A stretch of 50,972 nucleotides of DNA from Flexicrinis sp001567485 (GCA_030263635.1 SZPI01000021.1:1-50972); one strand, 5' to 3'. Counted from the first letter of the stretch, positions 16,484 to 25,654 are shown. Numbers and translations are program-made. Notes: generated from the letters alone by a model not told the origin.

Positions 16484-17107
16484 ATGCCACGTACACAGCA
16501 GCTTCTTGACGATCTTTCCGGCGACACACACTTTGGCGTATTGATCATGGCGCAGCTGGACGCCGTGCCCGAAACACTCCAGTTCATCGTCTCCGCGGCC
16601 GACGAGATCCCCGGTCAGCCCGCGCTGGTCGACCGCCGGCGTTATGTCGTTCGCGCCATCGGCGTCGCGGAACACAATCTGAGCCTCGGGCTGTTCAACA
16701 CGATTCGCATTCTGGACGAGCATCCGCTGCTGAATGCCTACAACCATGACCCGACAGCGTTGTTCTTCCGCGGCCAGCCCGACGACGCCAGCGCGCTGTT
16801 CATCGACTTGATGCAGGCGTACGCGTCCACGTTCGGGCCGTGGCGGCATCCCCCCCAATACTTGAACACCAGCAAACCGCTGCTTTCGCTCTTGCAAAGC
16901 GGGGGCGATCTGCTCGGTCAGATGCCGCTTTCACTCGCCCAAAGCCTCGCGGCAGTTCTCGAGCTGCACGGCCTCGAAACGCACATGGTAAGTGAGCCGC
17001 TGAAACCCGATGAGCACGGCCGGTCACGGCAGCGCAAGGTGCTGATCCTTGACGAGTCGTATGTCATCGCGTTCGATTTCTCGGTCGAGTATTTAGGCAA
17101 AGCATGA
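16484..17107 (+). CDS. Conserved-looking hypothetical protein
   Basis: I do not recognise this 207-residue protein. It has no signal peptide, no membrane helix and no cysteine-rich motif. It looks like an alpha/beta soluble protein, with a FGVLIMAQLDAVPE strand-turn near the start, a middle region rich in leucine and aspartate, and a C-terminal strand pair (KVLILDESYVIAFDFSVEYLG). It starts 3 nt after the metallophosphoesterase gene and is almost certainly co-transcribed with it, so it may be a partner or regulator. Confidence 0.72.
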   Translation: MPRTQQLLDDLSGDTHFGVLIMAQLDAVPETLQFIVSAADEIPGQPALVDRRRYVVRAIGVAEHNLSLGLFNTIRILDEHPLLNAYNHDPTALFFRGQPDDASALFIDLMQAYASTFGPWRHPPQYLNTSKPLLSLLQSGGDLLGQMPLSLAQSLAAVLELHGLETHMVSEPLKPDEHGRSRQRKVLILDESYVIAFDFSVEYLGKA

Positions 17108-17140
17108 TCGTTCGTCGGTCAGGAAAAGGATCATTCTAAG

Positions 17141-17908
17141 ATGCAGCTTTCATCCATAGTCGCGCTGGTAACCGGCGGAGCCTCCGGCCTTGGCGGGGCA
17201 ACCGCCGCACGGTTGGTGAAATCGGGCGCCAAAGTCGTTATCGCAGACGTCAACGAACAGATCGGACTGACTCACGCGCAAGCACTCGGCGGCAGCGCGC
17301 GCTTCATCCGCGTCGATGTCACGGACTCCGTGCAGCTGCAAGCCGCGATCGACTTGGCCGTGTCGGAATTCGGCGGCCTCAGCGCACTGGTCAACTGCGC
17401 GGGGATCGGCCCGGCGATGCGCACGTTGACCAAAGAAGGGCCGCATACGCTCGACCTTTTCGAGCGCGTGATCCGTGTCAATTTGATCGGGTCATTTAAC
17501 GCCATCCGGTTAGCCGCCGCCGCCATGGCCGAACAGCCAGCGAACGCGGACGGAGAGCGCGGCGTCATCGTCAATACCGCGTCCGTCGCGGCCTTCGACG
17601 GCCAGATCGGACAGGCGGCATATTCGGCGTCCAAAGGCGGGATTGTGGGCATGACTCTACCCATCGCCCGTGACCTGTCGCGCGTCGGAATCCGGGTCGT
17701 CACCATCGCGCCGGGCCTGTTCGATACGCCGCTGCTGGCGGGATTGCCTGAGGCCGCGCGCGAGTCGCTCGGCCAGCAGGTGCCGTTTCCGTCCCGCTTA
17801 GGCCGCCCCGATGAGTACGCTCAGATGGTCGAGGCGATCATCGCCAACCCAATGTTAAACGGTGAAACGATCCGGCTGGACGGCGCGCTGCGAATGGCGC
17901 CGCGCTAA
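17141..17908 (+). CDS. Short-chain dehydrogenase/reductase, 3-hydroxyacyl-CoA dehydrogenase-like
   Basis: This 255-residue NAD(P)-dependent oxidoreductase has the cofactor motif TGGASGLGGA (about 11-20), an acidic residue in VVIADVNE that favours NAD, NCAGIG (about 86-91) and NTASVAAFDGQIGQAAYSASK with the catalytic Ser, Tyr and Lys (YSASK near 163-167). The overall pattern, including SVAAFDGQIGQ and the ending GETIRLDGALRM, resembles type II 3-hydroxyacyl-CoA dehydrogenase (HSD17B10-like), so the substrate may be a hydroxyacyl-CoA. An AAGGATC ribosome binding site lies before ATG 17141. It is followed by a hairpin and a convergent gene. Confidence 0.85.
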   Translation: MQLSSIVALVTGGASGLGGATAARLVKSGAKVVIADVNEQIGLTHAQALGGSARFIRVDVTDSVQLQAAIDLAVSEFGGLSALVNCAGIGPAMRTLTKEGPHTLDLFERVIRVNLIGSFNAIRLAAAAMAEQPANADGERGVIVNTASVAAFDGQIGQAAYSASKGGIVGMTLPIARDLSRVGIRVVTIAPGLFDTPLLAGLPEAARESLGQQVPFPSRLGRPDEYAQMVEAIIANPMLNGETIRLDGALRMAPR

Positions 17909-17959
17909 ACGAAACGTAGGGTGCGGCGGGTGGCGATCAGCAGGCCAGCGCCAGACATC

Positions 17960-17989
17960 AGCGGCGGCATCCATGTGGACGCCGCCGCT
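17960..17989. terminator. Palindromic hairpin between convergent genes
   Basis: AGCGGCGGC pairs with GCCGCCGCT, and the inside continues as TCCA/TGGA around TG, giving a nearly perfect hairpin. It lies between the SDR and YceI genes. There is no strong T-tract. Confidence 0.55.
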
Positions 17990-18021
17990 TCACAACGACC
18001 AGCAAGTCACATCTGCGCGTG

Positions 18022-18744
18022 CTAGTCCGCAGCAGGAGCCTGTGCCGTCGCGGTGAACTGAATCCGCAGAAGCACGTCATCGGTGACGTTCGCCACCCCC
18101 GGCGCGGACGGAATTTGCAGGTCATACGCGCTGCGCAGGACAGTCGCCTCGGCCGACCCGATCAGTTCGGTCTCAGACATGAGCGTCACCGTCACGTCGA
18201 ACGTCACCGAGTTGGTGATCTGGCGGATAGGCAGATCGCCCGTCACGGTGAACGTGAACGTCTCGCCCACGCTGACGTGTTCGGGCAGGCCGTTGATAGC
18301 AGTCGGCGTAAAGGTCGTAAATTCGTACTCGTCACGGGATGATTCGAGGATTTCCGCACGAATCGCGCGATTGCGGAACTCGTTGTTGGTCTCCAGCGTG
18401 CGCAGGTTAATCTCAATCGGGCCGACCGACGAATTCTGCGGATTCTCAAGGTCGACCGCAATCGTGCCGCCCACCTGATCGGTCGTGCCAACAACAGTCG
18501 TTCGCACACCACGTAAATCTTCAAGCAGCGTAAAGCTGACTTCCGAGTTTTCCGATGACAGCACGAACGGGATCGCGCCGGGGGCGGTTGACGTGTCGCC
18601 GCCGTCGGCGCTTACATCACGACTCGCCTCGCCCGACCCGCCGACCAAGTAGGTGTAGGCCAATATCCCGCCAAATGAACCGATCCCTAACGCCACCAGC
18701 ACTGCGATGATGAGTACCCATACGGGGACGGTGCGCGTTAGCAC
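18022..18744 (-). CDS. YceI-family protein, membrane-anchored
   Basis: This 240-residue protein has an N-terminal membrane helix (about 8-33) and an extracytoplasmic YceI-type lipocalin barrel (about 55-235). Features are SSENSEVSFTL near the barrel start, VGGTIAVDLENP, NNEFRNRAIR and TFTVTGDLPIRQITNSVTFDV. YceI domains bind isoprenoid or other lipids in the periplasm; the ligand here is unknown. The start is GTG 18744 with GAGGGGA 8-9 nt upstream. It stands alone, convergent with the SDR gene. Confidence 0.85.
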   Translation of the reverse strand: MLTRTVPVWVLIIAVLVALGIGSFGGILAYTYLVGGSGEASRDVSADGGDTSTAPGAIPFVLSSENSEVSFTLLEDLRGVRTTVVGTTDQVGGTIAVDLENPQNSSVGPIEINLRTLETNNEFRNRAIRAEILESSRDEYEFTTFTPTAINGLPEHVSVGETFTFTVTGDLPIRQITNSVTFDVTVTLMSETELIGSAEATVLRSAYDLQIPSAPGVANVTDDVLLRIQFTATAQAPAAD

Positions 18745-18957
18745 GGCTTGATCCCCTCACTGGATACGTCAAGCAGCCTTGCGGCCAATGCTCCACGTAC
18801 AGTACCTATCGCGGCTATCTCCAATCGCAGCATGCAGCTTCCCTTCTATCCGATCACGCGGGTCACATGGACAGGATGGCCTATCCTAGCTGTTCAGGAT
18901 ACGTAGAATTGTTACACGCGTGCAATCGAGAGATGAGGCTCCCGTGAGTATTTGGCG

Positions 18958-20727
18958 CTAGGCGCCAGATTCTGCCTCAACCGTGTCCCTCAATGCGTCG
19001 ATACGTTGGTCAAACGTACGGAACTTCTCAAGCCGTTCCTTGCTCTGTGCCGCTACCGTTTCAAGCCGGCTGAAGATGGGCGTAAGTACCTGTATGCCGT
19101 ACTGCGCGAGGCGTGACCGTTCCTTGTTGGTCAGATCGTCCAACGCCGCGTGATACGTCTTTTGCAAGCGATCGATCCGCTGGTTGAAATCCTGCTTTGT
19201 CTCGACGGCGATTCGCCGCAGATAGCGGATCATCAGCAGGCTGCCGGGAAGCGCGAGCACGGCGCCCGCGATCACGGCTGGAATCGCCAGCGGAGCCGCC
19301 GCCACACCGCCGGGAAGCGCCCCACCCGCAAGTCCGAGCAGCAGCACGACAAGCCCGCCGAACGCGCTCAACAGGCTGTTGCGCAGGCCCGACAGATTCG
19401 ACTCGAACAGCCGGTGCATGTCACCGATCACCTGCCCCGACTCGTACGACTTGAGTTCAGTCTCGGCGATCCGGATCGCCTCGTCCAACCCTTCGCGCTG
19501 CTGTGCATAGGTCGTCGCGTCGAAGCCCAGCACTTCTCCCTCAAGTACATCCTTGAGACGGTTAAGCCGGTCGATCACGCCGCGCCAGTACACACGGCTG
19601 TTGTCGACCAGCGCATTTACGTATGCCGACGCCGCATCGCTGATGTCGCGCGAGGCGCGGCCCAAGACCTGATCCTGAAACTCAGCCTGTAAACGCTCCT
19701 TACTGGGCGCGCCGCCGAACAAACGCACGCTGAGATTCGCGTCGATGAACGCCATACCACGCTCGCGCAGTGCTTGGAACACCTTGTCGATTTCGAGACG
19801 GGCAGACTTCAGCGGATCGGCGAGGGAAACGGACTGCTGCTCAAGTTCGCTGCGGATCGTCTTCGCCCGCGTCGAATCCGCGCTTACGGCGTCGTATTTC
19901 TCCTCAAGCTGGCGGACATAGCGGCGAACAACCTGCGCCGCCGTGTCCAGCTGCGCGAGAAGTTTCTGCTGTGCGGGGGGAGTCTGCGCGAACACGCCGC
20001 GCAGATGCGCCTTGACCGCGCCCATGCCGCCATCACCACCGGCCAGCGCATCCTTAGCGCTCACCATGAAGATCAGCGGGGCGAGGTTCAAGTGTTGTTT
20101 AACCTGCTGCTCGATAAACCGGCGCACGGTCTCCCGTTCATGAGGATCAAGTAGATCGATCTGATTCACGACGAGGATGATCTTCTTGCCGTACTGCATC
20201 GCGAGGTCGAGGTACAGCCGTTCGGCATCGGCCAGCGCGCGCTTAGCGGATAAAACGAAGATCACGAGATCGGAGCGATGCAGGAAGGATTTGGCGGTCG
20301 TCTCGTGGCGCTGAAACACCGAACCCGTCCCCGGCGTATCGACTAACGCCACGCCCGGCCCGCCGGTGTTCGGGTGCGACCATTCGCGCGTGCTGGTGTC
20401 CTGCCGGACTGTCGGGACGCGAACCGGCTGCACGCCGTAGCGTACCAACTCGATCGCCTCGGTCGTCGGCGTAATTCCCATCGGCAGCAGAGGCTCGCCC
20501 AGCAGCGCATTGATGAACGTGGACTTGCCGGCGTTGAATTCACCGATTATTGCGACGAGGAAAAACGCCTCGCGTAGGTCGGAGGCCATGTCTTGCAGGC
20601 GCGTCCTGTCCGCCTGCGCCTCGTCGCTAAAGCCAGGGAGCGCGGCGGCGACATCCGTAAGCAGGTGAATCGTCTGTTCACGCAGTGCTTCAAGCGCGCC
20701 GGTTCCCACCGGAGTCATTTGCATCAT
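18958..20727 (-). CDS. Bacterial dynamin-like GTPase (second of a pair)
   Basis: This large GTPase of about 589 residues has the P-loop GEFNAGKST (about 62-70), the switch threonines TPTTEAI, the G3 motif DTPGTGS and the G4 motif NQID. A long helical stalk follows, with a hydrophobic hairpin (about 452-500) between helices that could insert into membrane, and a final coiled-coil. This is the layout of bacterial dynamin-like proteins, which remodel or fuse membranes. ATG 20727 comes one base after the stop of the upstream paralogue, so the two are translated together. It may form a heteromer with that paralogue. Confidence 0.85.
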   Translation of the reverse strand: MMQMTPVGTGALEALREQTIHLLTDVAAALPGFSDEAQADRTRLQDMASDLREAFFLVAIIGEFNAGKSTFINALLGEPLLPMGITPTTEAIELVRYGVQPVRVPTVRQDTSTREWSHPNTGGPGVALVDTPGTGSVFQRHETTAKSFLHRSDLVIFVLSAKRALADAERLYLDLAMQYGKKIILVVNQIDLLDPHERETVRRFIEQQVKQHLNLAPLIFMVSAKDALAGGDGGMGAVKAHLRGVFAQTPPAQQKLLAQLDTAAQVVRRYVRQLEEKYDAVSADSTRAKTIRSELEQQSVSLADPLKSARLEIDKVFQALRERGMAFIDANLSVRLFGGAPSKERLQAEFQDQVLGRASRDISDAASAYVNALVDNSRVYWRGVIDRLNRLKDVLEGEVLGFDATTYAQQREGLDEAIRIAETELKSYESGQVIGDMHRLFESNLSGLRNSLLSAFGGLVVLLLGLAGGALPGGVAAAPLAIPAVIAGAVLALPGSLLMIRYLRRIAVETKQDFNQRIDRLQKTYHAALDDLTNKERSRLAQYGIQVLTPIFSRLETVAAQSKERLEKFRTFDQRIDALRDTVEAESGA

Positions 20728-20728
20728 G

Positions 20729-22573
20729 TTAGCCTCGCAGTCCAAACAAGCCCTTGCGTCCCAGCTTGTTGACATCCTGTTCCAAGCGGTTCAGTTCTGT
20801 TTCCACGGTATGCAGACGAACCAACTGCTGATTGTGCAGTTCGGCCTGTGCGTCGACCAGCCGTGTCAAGGGCGCTGTGGCGTCACGGCGCAGGCGCATC
20901 GCAACCTCAAGCTGTGCATCAGCGGCTTTTTGCAGCGTCTTTGCATAGTCGGTCTGAACCGCGAAGATGCGCGTCTTGAGGCGCGCCGCAATCGCCCGAC
21001 CCACCAGCGGCATAATCAAAAGGCCGATCATCGCCAAGGCAAGCAGCAGAACAAGTGCAACCAGTGTGGCTTGGCCGTTATCGCCCAGCACGCCGCTAGC
21101 GAAGATCACCAGCCCGAACACGACGATCAGCAGTTCCCACAACGCGAGATAGACGACCGCGTTACGGGCCGAGCGCGCGAAGTCCTCGGAACCCAACTTA
21201 CGGACATCGTCCTCAAAGCGTGCGAGCACGGGGCGAACGTCTTGCAGCGGTTTGCGGTCGTACGTGGTCGGAGCTTGCGGCGTGCCGATGACCTTGCTTT
21301 GAATCGCAGACGGCAGTCCCTTGATTTCGCGTTGGGTATACGACGCCAGTTCGTCGAAGTCCTTGAGGTCACGGCCCTCTAGCTGCGGGCCGAGCTTATC
21401 GACAATCGGCCCCAGCCCGGCGACAGGTGAAAAGACCTCGCGCTGTTGAAACGCGCTGACGACGTATTCGGGCGTTTTGCCGCGCCGGAACAATCGCGCG
21501 ATGCCGATCAGTTCGAGCGCGCCGCGCCACACCGAGCCAACCACGCGGTTAAGCTGGAAGATATCGCTGACGGCCAACCCGGCGCGCGCTGCGGTATCGG
21601 CGAATTGGGCTTCGGCTTGCTGGACGGCGTCCCGGATGACCTGCTGTTGATCGCGTTCCTGCGCCGAAAGCTGCTGCTTGACGTTCTCCGAAATCGAGCG
21701 CGCGCGATCGAGCGCGCCCTGATTGGACTTCAACGTTGCAACGGCGTGAGCGGCCGCCGTCTCGGCGATTTGCAGCGGCGTGAGCAGCTTTTGCCGCAGG
21801 CGTTCGGCGTCATCTAGTTGAGAGTCGACGTACTGTTCGATCTGACCGAGGCCACTGGCGCGCCAAGTCACCTCGTCATCTCCGGTCTGTGCAGCAAGGC
21901 CCAGCTTGGCGGACACCATCCACACCGGAACCGGCAGCCCCAAATGCGCTTGGCTGTGTTCCGTCACGTACTTCTGAACGGCGCTGCGCTCATCCTCGCT
22001 CAGCAGATCGCTCTGATTGACGAGGATGATGACCTTTTTCCCGTAATCGCGCAGGGTTTGAAGCGATTGCAGGCTGCTGGCGCTCATCGCCTGTGTCGCC
22101 AGCATGACGTAGAACACCGTGTCCGCGCGATGTAAAAACCGCCGCGTAATGTTCTCGTGAGTCTGAAAGATGCTCTCCAGCCCCGGCGTATCGACAAGGC
22201 TGACTTTGTTGAGGATCGGCGCAGGATACATAACCGTGTCAGTATCCCCGCTGACGATACGCGACGCTTGCTCTCCGAAGCGCATGATGCTGATCCGGTC
22301 GGTGGTCGGGATCGGCCCGACCGGCAGGATGTCGCCGGAGCCGAGCAGCGCGTTGATCAAGCTGCTCTTCCCTGAGCTGAACGACCCGATAAACACGATC
22401 AAGTACGGGTTGTCCGCATGAAACAGCGCGTCACGCGCCTGTTCCGCGTTGACCGGATCTAGGCCGTCGATGCCCGGCAGGACTTCAAGCAAATCCGTGA
22501 TCGCGGTGAACTCGCGGCGGCGGAGGCTGTCATACTCACGCGTCAGCCGGTTCTCGCTAACTACATCAGCCAC
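20729..22573 (-). CDS. Bacterial dynamin-like GTPase (first of a pair)
   Basis: This large GTPase of about 614 residues has the P-loop GSFSSGKSS (about 63-71), a switch with PIPTTDRISI, G3 DTPGLES and G4 NQSD. Long helices rich in Gln/Ala follow, then a two-helix membrane region (about 474-528) and a short C-terminal coiled-coil. It is related to but distinct from its downstream neighbour, as expected for a paired dynamin system. GTG 22573 is preferred because GGAAAGG lies 8 nt upstream; GTG 22582 is possible. It is transcribed divergently from lysA. Confidence 0.85.
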   Translation of the reverse strand: MADVVSENRLTREYDSLRRREFTAITDLLEVLPGIDGLDPVNAEQARDALFHADNPYLIVFIGSFSSGKSSLINALLGSGDILPVGPIPTTDRISIMRFGEQASRIVSGDTDTVMYPAPILNKVSLVDTPGLESIFQTHENITRRFLHRADTVFYVMLATQAMSASSLQSLQTLRDYGKKVIILVNQSDLLSEDERSAVQKYVTEHSQAHLGLPVPVWMVSAKLGLAAQTGDDEVTWRASGLGQIEQYVDSQLDDAERLRQKLLTPLQIAETAAAHAVATLKSNQGALDRARSISENVKQQLSAQERDQQQVIRDAVQQAEAQFADTAARAGLAVSDIFQLNRVVGSVWRGALELIGIARLFRRGKTPEYVVSAFQQREVFSPVAGLGPIVDKLGPQLEGRDLKDFDELASYTQREIKGLPSAIQSKVIGTPQAPTTYDRKPLQDVRPVLARFEDDVRKLGSEDFARSARNAVVYLALWELLIVVFGLVIFASGVLGDNGQATLVALVLLLALAMIGLLIMPLVGRAIAARLKTRIFAVQTDYAKTLQKAADAQLEVAMRLRRDATAPLTRLVDAQAELHNQQLVRLHTVETELNRLEQDVNKLGRKGLFGLRG

Positions 22574-22675
22574 GGCAAGCACCTTTCCCGTGCGTCATGT
22601 CCATGGAAGCACCGTCATCGTAAACGGCACACAGGTAGCATACAAGATCATATTTGGCCCCGCATGAGTTGGCCG

Positions 22676-22703
22676 TTGTCCGGGCCAGTCGGGGCGCTAC
22701 AAT
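22676..22703 (+). promoter_or_regulatory. Promoter of lysA
   Basis: TTGTCC and TACAAT are separated by 16 nt, upstream of lysA. A TTGAGGGA ribosome binding site follows just before the ATG. Confidence 0.6.
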
Positions 22704-22739
22704 GGCGGCGGCAGTCAAACACCCAACCTTGAGGGATTT

Positions 22740-23975
22740 ATGCTCAACGAGTCGATCCGGTTTCTGGATGATCGTTTGTACGTCGACAATGTCGAACTCG
22801 GCGCACTGGGCGATCAATTCGGGACACCGTTGTATGTGTACAGCTTGCGCCGTATCGCCGCCAATTATCGCGCTATCGCCGCGGCCTTCGCGCCCCTCGG
22901 CGCGGAGATTCACTTCAGCGCCAAATCGAACGGGAACTTGGCCGTCCTTGAAACTCTCGTAAAGGAAGGCGCTGGGATTGACGCGGTCAGCGCCGGTGAA
23001 GCCTATCGGGCGCTCCGTGCCGGCTGTGCGCCAGCGAAGATCGTGTTTGCCGGTGTCGGGAAAACGTTCGCCGAGCTTCAATGGGCGGTCGAACACGGCC
23101 TCGGCTGGTTCAATGTCGAGAACGAGTTGGAACTTGAGTACCTGAACCGTATCGCCAGCCAGACGGGAACGCGAATTCGGGCCGCCCTTCGCCTCAACCC
23201 GGATGTGACCGCCAACACCCACCCCTACATCGCCACCGGCCACGGCGCGGCAAAATTCGGCCTGACTGCCGATGTGGTCGACGCAGTTCTCGCGCGGCGT
23301 AGTTCTTATCCACACGTCGACATCACAGGACTGCACCTGCACATCGGCAGCCAACTCGGCGACACGCAGGCGACCGGTAAGGCGGTCGACACAGCCGTCG
23401 CCATCGCCAAGCAGCATGACGGGATCACGACGCTCAACGTGGGCGGCGGGCTGCCGCTGGCATACGATCCGCACAGCCAACTGCCCAGCCCACACGAATT
23501 CATGGACGTGTTGGCACAGCGCGCGGCCGGGTTTCAACTCCTGCTTGAGCCGGGCCGGTCGATCAGCGGGGACGCCGGCGTCTTGCTGACGACCGTGCTG
23601 TACGTCAAGCATCAAGGTGGGCAGCGCATCGTGATCGCCGATGGCAGCATGACCGAACTGCTGCGGCCGGCGTTGTACGGCGCCAAGCACGCCATCGTGC
23701 CGGTTGCTGCTCGTGGAGAATCTATCAGCCCGGCGCAGATCGTGGGGCCGGTGTGCGAAAGCTCGGACGTGTTAGGGCGTGACGTGCCGCTGCCGGCGCT
23801 CGCTCCGGGCGACCTGCTGGCCGTGTTAGATGCCGGCGCGTACGGGATGGTCATGGCCTCGAACTACAACGCACGCGTCCGCCCCGCCGAAATCGTCATC
23901 GAGACAGACGGCTCGACCGTGCGCGTGGCTCGGCGGCGGGAAACGTGGGATGATCTCCTGTTGTGCGAGGTATAG
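22740..23975 (+). CDS. lysA: Diaminopimelate decarboxylase
   Basis: This 411-residue PLP enzyme of fold type III converts meso-diaminopimelate to lysine, the last step of lysine synthesis. The PLP lysine is in HFSAKSNGNLAVL (about 60-66). Other motifs are HLHIGSQLGD (about 200), GGGLPLAY (about 238), EPGRSISGDAGVL, CESSDVLGRD with the catalytic Cys, and AGAYGMVMASNYN near the end. The length is normal. It has its own promoter and a downstream terminator, and no other lysine-pathway gene is adjacent. Confidence 0.93.
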   Translation: MLNESIRFLDDRLYVDNVELGALGDQFGTPLYVYSLRRIAANYRAIAAAFAPLGAEIHFSAKSNGNLAVLETLVKEGAGIDAVSAGEAYRALRAGCAPAKIVFAGVGKTFAELQWAVEHGLGWFNVENELELEYLNRIASQTGTRIRAALRLNPDVTANTHPYIATGHGAAKFGLTADVVDAVLARRSSYPHVDITGLHLHIGSQLGDTQATGKAVDTAVAIAKQHDGITTLNVGGGLPLAYDPHSQLPSPHEFMDVLAQRAAGFQLLLEPGRSISGDAGVLLTTVLYVKHQGGQRIVIADGSMTELLRPALYGAKHAIVPVAARGESISPAQIVGPVCESSDVLGRDVPLPALAPGDLLAVLDAGAYGMVMASNYNARVRPAEIVIETDGSTVRVARRRETWDDLLLCEV

Positions 23976-23982
23976 AAAGCGA

Positions 23983-24006
23983 AAAGCCCCGCCGTTTGGG
24001 GGCTTT
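23983..24006. terminator. Bidirectional terminator between lysA and the tRNA-Met gene
   Basis: AAAGCCCC pairs with GGGGCTTT around a short loop. It ends with T residues on the plus strand after lysA and, read on the minus strand, follows the tRNA-Met gene with a TTTTC tail. Confidence 0.75.
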
Positions 24007-24010
24007 CGGT

Positions 24011-24084
<74 letters not shown>

Positions 24085-24098
24085 TCGTTCTACAACAA

Positions 24099-24121
24099 AG
24101 CCCACCGGGAGGCGGGCTTTT
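24099..24121. terminator. Hairpin between the two tRNA genes
   Basis: AAAGCCC pairs with GGGCTTT around a GC-rich loop and is followed by T residues. On the minus strand it lies between tRNA-fMet and tRNA-Met, so it could end the fMet transcript or act as a processing signal. Confidence 0.5.
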
Positions 24122-24124
24122 GAG

Positions 24125-24196
24125 TCGCGGGGGCAGGATTCGAACCTACGACCTTCAGGTTATGAGCCTGACGAGCTGCCTCTGCTCTACCCCGCA
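24125..24196 (-). tRNA. Initiator tRNA-fMet (anticodon CAT) with unusual features
   Basis: On the minus strand the cloverleaf has acceptor TGCGGGG with CCCCGCG, D-arm GAGC/GCTC with the initiator-type A11-U24 pair, anticodon stem TCAGG/CCTGA around loop CTCATAA, T-arm GTAGG/CCTGC and discriminator A. Two points differ from the standard bacterial initiator: the anticodon stem has AGG/CCU instead of GGG/CCC, and the 1-72 position is U-G instead of the usual C-A mismatch. The 3' CCA is not encoded. It lies 40 nt upstream of tRNA-Met on the same strand. Confidence 0.9.
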
Positions 24197-24306
24197 CTGT
24201 TAACACTTCGCATTCTAGTACCGCCGGCCCCCGGTGTCAACCGTGAATACCAGTCCAATCTGCTAGAACAGTGTTAGAAGCGCGGGGCGTACGCGGCGCT
24301 CGCCTG

Positions 24307-25551
24307 TCAGTCCTCGTTGATGAGCTTGACGAATTTGCGCTTGCCGACTTGCAGCACGGCCGGCAGATCCACAACCCGCACCAACGCCGACAGCTCGGTC
24401 ACAGGCTGATCAGCCAACCGGATCCCCCCCTGCTCGATCAAGCGCGCGGCTTCCTTGCCGCTGGCGACCATGTTCAGCCGGCGCAGCACGTCGACTACGC
24501 GCTCATCGGCCTCGATCGTCGCGGTCGGGATGTCGGTCGGGATACCCGGCCCGCCTTTACTGCGGAACACCTCGTCCCAACGCTGTTGAGCCGACACCGC
24601 ATCGTCAGGGCTGTGGAAAATCGAGACGATCTCACGCGCGAGGCGCATCTTGGCCTCGTTCGGATGCAGTGACCCATCCTTCAGCGCGTGTTCGAACTCG
24701 GAGAGCTGCGCCGGCGTCCAGCCGAGGATCAATTTGTAGTAGATCGGCATCGCCACATCGGGAATACTCATCACCTTGCCGTACATATCCCACGGCTCGC
24801 CCAGAAGCGGGATATGATTACCCTGCGACTTGCTCATCTTCTCATGGCCGTCAGTGCCGGGGAGCGACTCGCCCATGATGATCGCGATCTGCGGCTTTTG
24901 ACCCAACCCTTGCTGCAGTTTGCGTCCTGCGACCACGATGTTGAACAGCTGATCCTGCCCGCCGACCTGCACATCCGCTTCCTGCGCGACCGCGTCATAC
25001 GCCTGCATCAGCGCGTAGAAGAACTCGTGCAGGTAAATCGGAAGGCCGTCCCTGATGCGATTGGCGAAGTTCTCACGCACCAAAAACTGCTGTACGGTGA
25101 AGTTGCTCGCAAGCCGGATGATGTCCGCGAAATCGAGCGTGGACAGCCACTCGTCGTTGTAGCGCACCCGTGTCAAGTCGGGATCGAGGATTTTGAACGC
25201 CTGCTCGGCATAGGTACGGGCGTTCTCGCGCACTTCGTCGACCGTAAGCTGATTGCGCGCCTTGTCCTTGTCCGACGGATCGCCGATCAGGCTGGTGAAC
25301 GTGCCGATCAAGAACGTCACGTCATGGCCCAACTCTTGGAATTGGCGCAGCTTGCGCATGGTGATCGTATGGCCGAGGTGCAGATCGGGCTTGCGCGGGT
25401 CATAACCACAGTACACACGCAGCGGCCGCCCCGCTTCTTCCGCCTCGATGAGCCGTTCGCGCAGTTCACGCGCCATCGTCACTTTGGTTTCCGGATCGCC
25501 ATACTCGGCGCCAGACATCAAGATTTCGACTTGTTCGTCAATGCTGACCAT
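24307..25551 (-). CDS. tyrS: Tyrosyl-tRNA synthetase
   Basis: This 414-residue class I synthetase charges tRNA-Tyr. The ATP site HIGH motif appears as HLGHT in CGYDPRKPDLHLGHT (about 48-62), and the KMSKS motif is intact in GHEKMSKSQGN. The C-terminal third carries an S4-like RNA-binding domain (EAARLIEQGGIRLADQPV). The length is normal for the TyrZ-like form. It has its own start at ATG 25551 and is divergent from alaS. Confidence 0.94.
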   Translation of the reverse strand: MVSIDEQVEILMSGAEYGDPETKVTMARELRERLIEAEEAGRPLRVYCGYDPRKPDLHLGHTITMRKLRQFQELGHDVTFLIGTFTSLIGDPSDKDKARNQLTVDEVRENARTYAEQAFKILDPDLTRVRYNDEWLSTLDFADIIRLASNFTVQQFLVRENFANRIRDGLPIYLHEFFYALMQAYDAVAQEADVQVGGQDQLFNIVVAGRKLQQGLGQKPQIAIIMGESLPGTDGHEKMSKSQGNHIPLLGEPWDMYGKVMSIPDVAMPIYYKLILGWTPAQLSEFEHALKDGSLHPNEAKMRLAREIVSIFHSPDDAVSAQQRWDEVFRSKGGPGIPTDIPTATIEADERVVDVLRRLNMVASGKEAARLIEQGGIRLADQPVTELSALVRVVDLPAVLQVGKRKFVKLINED

Positions 25552-25654
25552 GCGGATTCTCGTTATTGGGAATGGGCTGAATGCAACTCCCCGCAGTATA
25601 ACGGAATCCGCCCCGGCGTGGCAGTGTTCACTCCACAGATTGGGGCAGCCTGTC

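Noticed and set aside
18873..18887. Inverted repeat AGGAT/ATCCT upstream of the YceI gene
   Set aside because: Five-base arms are expected by chance in this much sequence, and there is no other sign of an operator.
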